Made by a program: the position numbers and the translations under genes. The notes under the pieces were generated by a model. The model did not search any database. It had not been told where the DNA came from and saw only the letters and a program-made list of their open reading frames with translations. Below are positions 56,441 through 64,000 of a DNA stretch of 64,000 nucleotides, piece by piece; within the stretch, counting starts at the first letter, position 1, and each line of letters opens with the position of its first letter. The stretch is taken from positions 1,116,001 to 1,180,000 of the forward strand of contig BDSI01000007.1 in NCBI GenBank assembly GCA_003117195.1, in the 5' to 3' direction. The stretch comes from Eudorina sp. 2006-703-Eu-15 (lineage: Eukaryota > Chlorophyta > Chlorophyceae > Chlamydomonadales > Volvocaceae).

Positions 56441-58065
56441 GAACAACATTCGAGCCGTGGGACCTCTTAGTTAGGGCGAGGCGATCGGCCCGGATCAGGC
56501 TGGGACGTGGCCGGGTGGTCGGGGGCTGGGCTGGGCTGGTTCCAGGGGTGATTTGAAGGAGGAGGAGGAGGATGGAGGCCCCGCACGGCGGCTGCAGGGG
56601 CGGGCGGTGGGCAGCCTGCCCGGGCGCGGCAGCTGCTGCGGCAGCGAGGGATCGCGATCAGCGCCTGGGGGCCGACGAAAGGCGTTCGTTCTTGGCGTGT
56701 GGGGGGGGGACGTACCAGCGAGGTTCCTGGAGAGATGCGGGCTGGCGGGTCGGGAAGGAAACGACCGCGTGGCGCTGACTCCGAAGCCGACCGCCCGCTG
56801 CCTAGGGAGGGCAGGCGGTTGACCCCCCCTTGGGTATCTGGGGTATATCTGGGCGGCGAGTTGGCGACGAGCAGCGGAAAAAGAGGAGGGCGAAGAGAAG
56901 GAGGAGGAGGGGGAGGAGGAGGAGGAGGAGGGGGAGGAGAGCGGCTCACAGTTCCGCGTGCGGGCAGTACCTATCAAGGCCAAGATCCGGAGGTCGAGAC
57001 GCGAGCGCGCGCGTGTGTTTTGTCCCTTGCGCGCGCGCGCACAGATGAGTCCGGCAAGCATGGCACGCATTGTGTGGGATTAAGACAAAAAGAGGCAGTT
57101 GCAGCGCTTCGGTCGACTCGCCGCTGCCGCTGCGGCTGCGACCCGGGGGCTGCGACCCGGGGGCCTGGTCGGCCGGCTTGCTTCATTGTTCTTTGAGATG
57201 CTTTGCGAGGCCTCGTGACTGTTTTAATGTGGTGGCCGACGATGGGAGCGGAGTGCGACGAGTGAGAGCAGCGTGTAGTGCTGAGTGGGCAGGAGAGGGG
57301 CCTGCGGGGGCCCTGGTGGCCAACCCATATGCCTTTGGGGTCCTTCATGGTAGTCGCGGGTGCCTCTTGACTGCTGTGCGGTGACCTTCCTGTGCGGCGG
57401 GGATGCGATTTGTGGCGGCGGGGATCTGGGCTGAGAGTTTGGTTCCGCTGCGAGGGTGCCGCCTAAGAGGCCCAGAGAGGCTGCAAACTGCGCGGACTCC
57501 ACTGCCGACCCTCTGTCTTCGTTTTTCTGCGGCTCCCGAAGCCTTGCGCGCGCAGTCCTCGGCGGTTCTCGAGGCTTCCCGTTTGCAGCGTTGTGTTTAT
57601 TATGTTTGTTCAAAAAAAACAAACTGCGCGGACCGCCGAGGGCTGTTTGTTGTGTCGGAAAAACACGGAGTTGACACCTCTCTTTGGCGTTGGCGGTGGA
57701 TCTCGGTACTCCCCTGTACCGTCGCGATGCCGACACGACAACTTCCAACTGGCCTGCTCTCCAGCACACAGCCCTATCAGTCCGCCACACGTCTATCCGA
57801 CACAAATCACCGAATACTTTTTCTTCGAAGGCAAACCTGCAGGATAGGACATACGTCAAGCGTCCGTTAGGGGGGAAAACAGCGAAACCTGACCCACGGG
57901 TGGCTTTGATTTCGGGTTTACGCCTGACAGCAAGATGGAGGGCCATAACTCAACAAAACGGGAGTAACGACGATTTCGTTTGAACACTGCATTGGCTCGA
58001 CAGCAGCGGAAGCGGCTGGCTCTGGGCATCTGGGATCACCGTAGCATTGCAGCGGCTGCGCGCCC
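56394..58065. other. Intergenic, no gene recognised
   Basis: It holds a purine-rich GGAGGA tract at about 56880-56945, an alternating GCGCGC stretch at about 57000-57045, and a 14-bp inverted pair (57552-57565 with 57632-57645). Open frames are compositional only. Confidence 0.45.
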
Positions 58066-58340
58066 ATGATTCTTGTCGGCGTCAGCATAACTACCTCCGG
58101 AAGCCACGTCCTCATCCCCGGCCGCGCGAGCCCACCCACCATCGCGCCTCCACGCACGCGGAACATTCGCGGTTCGCGCCGCCGGCACTTGACCTTCACA
58201 ATCACACTCGCCCTCGTCCTCGCCATCAGCACCCTGCAGCAATCGGCCTCGCCGGCAGCGGCGCAGCCGCGGCTGCCCGTCCGCGCACTCGCCGGCCCAG
58301 CCGCAGGCCCACCCAGCCGCAGCACGACGACCAAAAACAA

Positions 58341-58375
<35 letters not shown>

Positions 58376-61300
58376 ACAACAGCACAGTAGTTTTTGCGGC
58401 TGCTCGCGGTGCTGCTGCCGCGGTTGCTGCCACTGCTGCTGGCTCATTGTTTCGGGGATCCCAGATCCGCCAGATTTTGGCGGGCATCCTCGCAGCCGCC
58501 GACGACGCGGCCGCAGCCCTAGCGGACTCCGTCCCCTTCCCGGACAACCTCCCGGCGGCAATGGCCACGCTGCTGCTCGTCTTCGCCTCCGGCGTCCTCA
58601 CGGGTGGGCTTCTGATGTCGACGCACGGCCGCAAGGCGACCGCGCCGGAGGCGGCGGCGCTGGAGGCGGCGGCGCTGGAGGCGGCGGTGCTGGAGGCGGC
58701 CGCGCCGCCAACGCCCGGCGGTGCTCTGGGCGGGGCGGACGCAGCCGCGGAGCTGAGGTCAACCGGCGCGGAGGCGGATGAAGCGGATGAGTCGATCCAG
58801 AGGCAGACGGCAACGACGGGAGCCGCCCCATTTCAGGCGGCGGCGGCGGCGGCGGTGGCGCAGGAGCGCGGAGCAGCTGAAGGGGATCGCGGGGGTTTCG
58901 TACGAGGGCTGCTGCGGCTCCTGTCCGGCGGTATCTTGGGCGGCGGCGGCGGCGGCCGGCCGGCCGACGCCGCGAAGCCCGCGGAGCCCCGTGCCGCCGC
59001 CGGGGGGGAAATGATTCCATACATTAGTACGACAAGCGGCCGCGCCGGCGCCGTCGCGGGGCCGGCGACACCGCCGCCGAGTGACGCGAGTGACGCGATG
59101 GCGGCGCCAGCCGCCGCCGCCGCCGCCGCCGTCACTCTTAGTCACCCGACCCATACATGGTATATCACGCAGCGGGACTTGGAGTTCTTCCGGCTGCGGG
59201 CCGAGCAGGATGTTGTCGTACACGGCGCCAGCGCCTGGACGCACATGATGGACCGCGAGGTGCCGCGGAACTACCGGTACCGTGCCTGGCGCCGTACACT
59301 GCTCAACGGTCTAACCGAATACCGGTCAGTGACCATCATGCCAGACTGCAGCCCCCTGGAGCACGTCGACTTTTCGTTGGACGACAGCACCAGGTAACGG
59401 CAGGGTACGTGCATGTACGGTACATGTACGGCTTGTACGTCGGGCGTGTCGCGTTTCTTTCTAGCGTGCGTCATTGATAGCTCATTTAGCGTACTGCATA
59501 TCAGTATAGCTGTATTGGTCGAGTGGTTTGGGGCGGCGTCTTTGTGTTGTATTGCCTGTACGGTTCCGCCGCCACCGATTCACCAATCCATGGTCGCCAC
59601 TGACCCATGGGTCGTTGCGGCGCGGCGGCGGTCCCCGCAGGTGCCGGTGGGAGGGCTTCATGGTGAGCGCCGAGGTGCTGGAGGCGGGCGACCAGCGACA
59701 GCGCCAACAAGTGCGCAAGGGCTGGTCGTTGGGCGGGTCGTTGGGCGGGTCGTTGTTCGGGTCGCTGGGCTGGTCGTGGGGCGGGTCGGGCCTCGGGCGT
59801 GGGTTGGTTTCGTTATGAATCGGGTAGCGCTGCTGGCAGCCATGTCCGGCCCCGCCTCCGCCGCCGCCGCCGCCGCCGCAGCAGCAGCCAAGTCACCCGT
59901 CATGGCGTCATCCCATCAGGTGCCAAACCTCCAGTTTGGCGGTGTCACGGCAACGGCGCGTGCCGTACCGTGCCGTACTTCGGTTTCTATTGGAACTCCT
60001 GAAAGCCGCTTTCCTCGTCGCGTCGAAGTCCGTTTCGGTGCTACGCTTTCGACCCATGGGGCTGCCATCTGACCGGCAGGGACGGCCCTGATGTACCTCT
60101 CCTGATGATGCCGTACGTGCTGACAGGCGGTTGGGGCGGCACGCCGCAGTTTTAGTAGTTATTATAGTTAGTTAGTTGGACCCATGTTGCCCTCTATAAA
60201 GATTTCCTTTGCGCCTTGCTGCCCCGGCAGGTTGTACGGTGGATCCGTTCATTTCCGTTTGGATTCATAACCGACCGGCAGTACGTCATCGCGCGGGCGC
60301 TCTTCAGTGTGACGTCCGACGGCGCCGTACACACTGGGCTGCCGCCGCCACGGCAGGTGCTCTCCCGCCACGCCGCGGCCAGCACCGCCGCCGCCGCCGC
60401 CACGGGGCCCGCTGATGCGATGCCCGTGGCTGACCTGTACTGCATCACGAAAAGCATCGACCACCCGGGAGAGTACGACGGTACGGACGGCAAGGTGGTC
60501 CAGATCCGGGATTACTACAGCATGTGGCGCTGCAGGTGCGACAGAACAGCAGTACGGTAGCAGTACGGCAACATGTTTTATGGGGGCAGTTTGGGCAGCG
60601 CGGCCCCTGGGAGGTGCTGAACTTTAGTTCCTAACTGATTTTCCACGCGCTCTGGATCCTTCAGCGCTGGAAATTTCTTTATTACTTTATTAAAAATTCA
60701 TGTAGTATATGATTAAAACAAAAAATAACTTAAAATATTATTATTAGGATGTGACAGCGGACCCCGCGGGTCATCGGTGACAGCCCATGGCGACAGCCGA
60801 GGCTTCCTCACCATACACTGCCTAAATGAACTAACGCCACCATGGCGCTCCGGACAGGCTCCCCAAGTGCACCGAAACACTTCCCGGGCCCACACTACCA
60901 GGGAACCACCCCGTTCCTGAGAACCAACCATGGCAAGGGATAAAGCCCGCTGAGGGGGAGTTAGCCACCATGGCGCCCCTATTAGCGAACCACCACCCCC
61001 ACCAAGGCGGGGTCACTTCTCCAGCGGTGGCCCGTAGTCTTGGAAGGCCACGGGGGCTCGCGAAAATATTACTATATAAACTTCATATTTTCCTGCTATC
61101 GTGGCGTTGCTGCCAAACCCTCAGTTTGCCGAACCGTGTGGCGGCATTCCGTGATTTCCGTACGGCAGCCGTACAGACTCTCCGTCCTGAAATTTGTCGC
61201 GATTCATGGAAGGTTGGCATTCCGGAAGCTAGCAGTGGACACATGCGGATATGGCGCGGAGAGGCGAATGCGGCCACTCCATACACAGCACAGCACAGCA

Positions 61301-63080
61301 CGAGGGAGAGAAAGAGACCTGATTCGTGGCCGCGACGCTGCACGCGGTGCCGGTGCCGCCCGCGCAACGTGAATGGGGTGAGGGTGAGGGTGAGGTGCCC
61401 CCTCCACTCCACTCTTCCCCAATCTTTCCCATCGCGCATCTCTCCCGAACTGCTCCTCCCTGCCGGTGCCGGTGGCGCTGGTGGTGTGGATGGCTACAGG
61501 ACGGTGGCTTGCCCCTGGGGCGGCGAGCGGCCCGCTGTGGAAGTGCTGCTGCTGCACTCGGAGGACATGAGGATACCGGAGAGGCTGGCCAGGTGCGTGG
61601 GTGGCTGGCTGGGTTGTAGATGTCGTGCGTTGGATGGTGTGTCCGTTTGTTCGTTGGTCCGTTCCGTTGGTCCAGCCGGGTTGCGGCCAATTGCATCGCG
61701 ACGACTCACCGCCACCAAGATGTGCACCCGCACCCGTATTATTGAATGCCGGATTACCGGTAATGCTAACCGATGTGTCGTACATGGTCGTCGTGCACGT
61801 TCGCGCAGGATGGCCATCAGCCTGGGCATGAGCAAGTTCGTACACACCATGGCCGCGGCCGTACCGCCCTTTGTCGCGGAGCGGCGCAGCCGCTGCCACC
61901 CCACGCAGCCCGACCCGCTCGCGTACGGCCACCACCACTACGTGTACGGCCCCGCAGCGCGCGCCGTACACGGCGACGCCGCTGGCGGCGGCACCACCAC
62001 GCCGACGGCCGTACCGGCAACACCCCAGGGCCCGAGGACACCCTCGCCTCGGCACGGCGCGCCGGCGGCGCCGCGCACGAGGGGTCGGACGGACGGCGCG
62101 GCGGCGGCGGCGGCGACGGCAGCGACGCCGCAGACGCCGGCGCGGCCGGTGACGGGGCTGGGCGCGGCCAGCGGCGCTGGACTTAATTCGCCGGTCGCTC
62201 GTACATTGTGGCAGCCGCCGGCCATGGGGCCAGGGGCGGCGGCCGCGGTGTCGCCCTCACTGACCCATGGGTCGGAGCACCCCAGCGGCAGCCGTGGCGC
62301 ACTTCACTCGCGTTTCAGCCTGGCGGAGGTAACCATTCGCGGCGGCGGTGGTGGTGACGGCGGCGGCGGCGGTGGCGCCGCCGCGGCGGGCACTGACGCT
62401 GTGGCGAGTGAGGGCGGTGGCGGCAACGGCGGCGGCAGTTTCCTGACCGACCCGTGGGTCGGCTTGAGCCGCGCAATGACCTCCACGGGACTCTGGCGGC
62501 GTCAGGATCTTCCGCCGGTGCGTCTGTCTGTCATCTGTTCGTACATGGGTTTGTCAGCATGACGTGTCAATGTCAATGTCGTACCCACCCTGATGGGCAA
62601 GTCCTCACCTTTGTTTGGTCCCCCACTCGCAAGGTGAGCGCGAGCTGATGGTGTTGACCCACGGGTCGGTCGCCGCAGGCGCTGACGTCGGCTTGGGGGA
62701 CGGATCGCAGCGGTCGCAAGGCCGGCAGAGGCGGCGGCAGAGGCGGCGGCGCGGGGCGCTTGCTGCGGAGAGCGGCGCTCGCAGCGCTGGTGCTGGCGGT
62801 GCTGAGCCGTCTGCGACGCGGCGCCGCCGGCGACACGGACGGCGGCGGCGTGCGGCGCGCGCGCCGCGACGCGAGCGTCGCCGGCGGCGGCGGCGGCGAT
62901 GCCGACGCGGCTGTTGACGACCAGAGTATCGGCGGAGCTGCCAACGGGCCCGTGTCTGGGGATGGTACGGCAGGTGTGGCCGCCGATGCCGCCGCCGGCA
63001 GCACAATCGACGGCGGTGGCCTCCGGCCACCAGCTCTCCCGGAGGTCTCCGCTGATGTGGGGGTGCTGACGGAGGTTTAA
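58066..63080 (+). CDS. START-domain protein with N- and C-terminal hydrophobic segments, 968 aa
   Basis: Six in-phase exons: 58066-59393, 59641-59710, 60231-60535, 61500-61592, 61809-62517 and 62679-63080. A signal-anchor-like segment (LTFTITLALVLAISTL, about 43-58) is followed by a Ser run, a second hydrophobic stretch (AAMATLLLVFASGVLTGGLL, about 165-185) and Ala-rich low complexity. A START (lipid-binding helix-grip) domain covers about 363-622: RDLEFFRLRAEQDVVVHGAS, RAWRRTLLNGLTEYRSVTIM, RCRWEGFMVSAEVLEAGDQR, VVRWIRSFPFGFITDRQYVI, DLYCITKSIDHPGEY, PAVEVLLLHSEDMRIPERLA and ISLGMSKFVHTMAAAVPPFV. After that comes about 210 residues of Gly/Ala/Pro linker, then RRAALAALVLAVLSRLRR (about 865-883) and an acidic tail. 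START proteins bind or move lipids at membranes; the ligand is unknown. The donor of exon 2 (CAA|gtgcgc) is weak but frame-supported. Confidence 0.85.
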
Positions 63081-63808
63081 CGGAGCTGAGAGGGCAGCGC
63101 GCGGCAGTCAATGGTACAGTGGAGGGTACGGTAATCGGGGCCGGCAGGGCTGCCATGGCAGTACAGTACGACAATGGGACCACGGTTTGTCCCACGGGTC
63201 ATCGACGCTGGTGTTTACGACGGCCAGTAGCTGGCGAATCCCCAGGGCAATACGCCCCCATTTCTGCTGGGAGGAACTGTGAGGAACGAGGAAGGGTAAC
63301 AGGGTTTGAATGCGCGCACATGTTTTTTCAGTGGGGCGGTGTGACTTGCACGGCAGCCTCGGCAGGGCAGTTACAAGCGAGGCGGAAGTACCTGGGATCC
63401 AGATCCAGATCCAAGTACGGCAACGACATGATCATGGGTGTGTCTTCGCCCTCCGGGCTAGGGCCATCTGGGTCCGATGGGGGGTGGTTTTGTTCGGTGG
63501 CGTTGGGGTTGTTGTTGTTGTTGGCGGCGGCTGGAGGCCGTCGCGGGGTCCAGTAGCGTTTGGTCGTTGGTGCTGAGTGTCTGCAGTTTGATTGTGCGAT
63601 TGTGCGGAGCTCTGTGTGAGTGTGTTGGGGGCGGGGGTGAGGGTACATGTGGCCGCATGCTTTGGGAGCTCTGGTGGGGACAACGACATCCCACCCCCCC
63701 ATGCTGCGGAACATATCAACGTGCTTACTTAAAGCTGCTGTGCGGTGCGTGGCCGCTGCGCCAGGACGCCAAGTCGCCTACTGCTCCATGACCCCAATTG
63801 ATGCCGGT

Positions 63809-63850
<42 letters not shown>

Positions 63851-64000
63851 GCATGCAGGCAGGTTGCGCACGTTGTGCGCCGTGCGATGCCGTACACCAC
63901 CAACCAATCCAGGTGAACCTACACTCTCGCGTACTGCAGTACTGCTTAAAAATGCCTCACAGGCCAAGCCCCAGCCAAACAGTCAAGTCGGCACTACCGG
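63081..64000. other. 3' flank of the START gene, no gene assigned
   Basis: It contains an (AC)n tract at 63809-63850. A plus-strand open piece just before it (about 63720-63806, KAAVRCVAAAPGRQVAYC..., followed by GTAAAC) could be an exon of a gene continuing to the right, but nothing confirms it. Confidence 0.35.
63809..63850 (+). repeat. (AC)n microsatellite
   Basis: About 18 units with a CAAACAC interruption. Confidence 0.85.

Overview
This window is nuclear DNA of a green alga, most likely a volvocine or other chlamydomonadalean chlorophyte. The evidence is very high GC, genes split into many short exons with GT/GC...AG introns, Ala/Gly/Gln homopolymers inside exons, long (TG)n tracts, TGTAA (not AATAAA) signals 3' of genes, and a SAND/VARL-type domain of the kind expanded in volvocine algae. 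No bacterial operon, CRISPR array, rRNA or tRNA was seen. Exon models were built by hand from open frames, splice signals and phase agreement; they are predictions.

Layout. 1-5239 (minus): 5' part of an unidentified, probably all-helical HEAT-like protein that runs off the left edge. 5240-8389: no confident gene. 8390-19455 (minus): a 16-exon bromodomain protein of about 1539 aa with long Gln/His/Ala/Gly-rich stretches. 19456-19926: a short divergent promoter. 19927-27429 (plus): 13-exon UMP synthase (orotate phosphoribosyltransferase fused to OMP decarboxylase) for de novo pyrimidine synthesis, the best-supported gene here. 27430-43900: a repeat-rich block centred on a complete two-ORF LINE (30235-37690, minus) and several 5'-truncated relatives, almost all bounded by (AC)n/(TG)n microsatellites. 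44279-49138 (minus): a probable transcription factor joining a SAND/VARL-like domain to an ARID domain. 51694-54292 (plus): a GNAT acetyltransferase with a possible plastid presequence. 55399-56393 (plus): the 3' part of a PPR protein. 58066-63080 (plus): a START-domain protein with hydrophobic segments near both ends.

The genes are unrelated in function: one pyrimidine enzyme, two chromatin or transcription proteins, one organelle RNA-type factor, one acetyltransferase and one lipid-binding-type protein. The most unusual signal is in the introns. A roughly 45-bp dispersed element with the core TATAGGACATTGGTAGACA ... CTGCTGCCAGAGC occurs about 14 times, always inside introns. With one exception, sense copies lie just inside 5' splice sites and antisense copies lie nearer the 3' splice site, whatever the strand of the gene. 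In two adjacent UMPS introns both ends are present as an inverted pair. This is the architecture expected of intron-generating (introner-like) elements with terminal inverted repeats. Two frame-enforced GC-AG introns and a LINE family that ends in TGTAA plus (AC)n and sits in (AC)n arrays are further points of interest.
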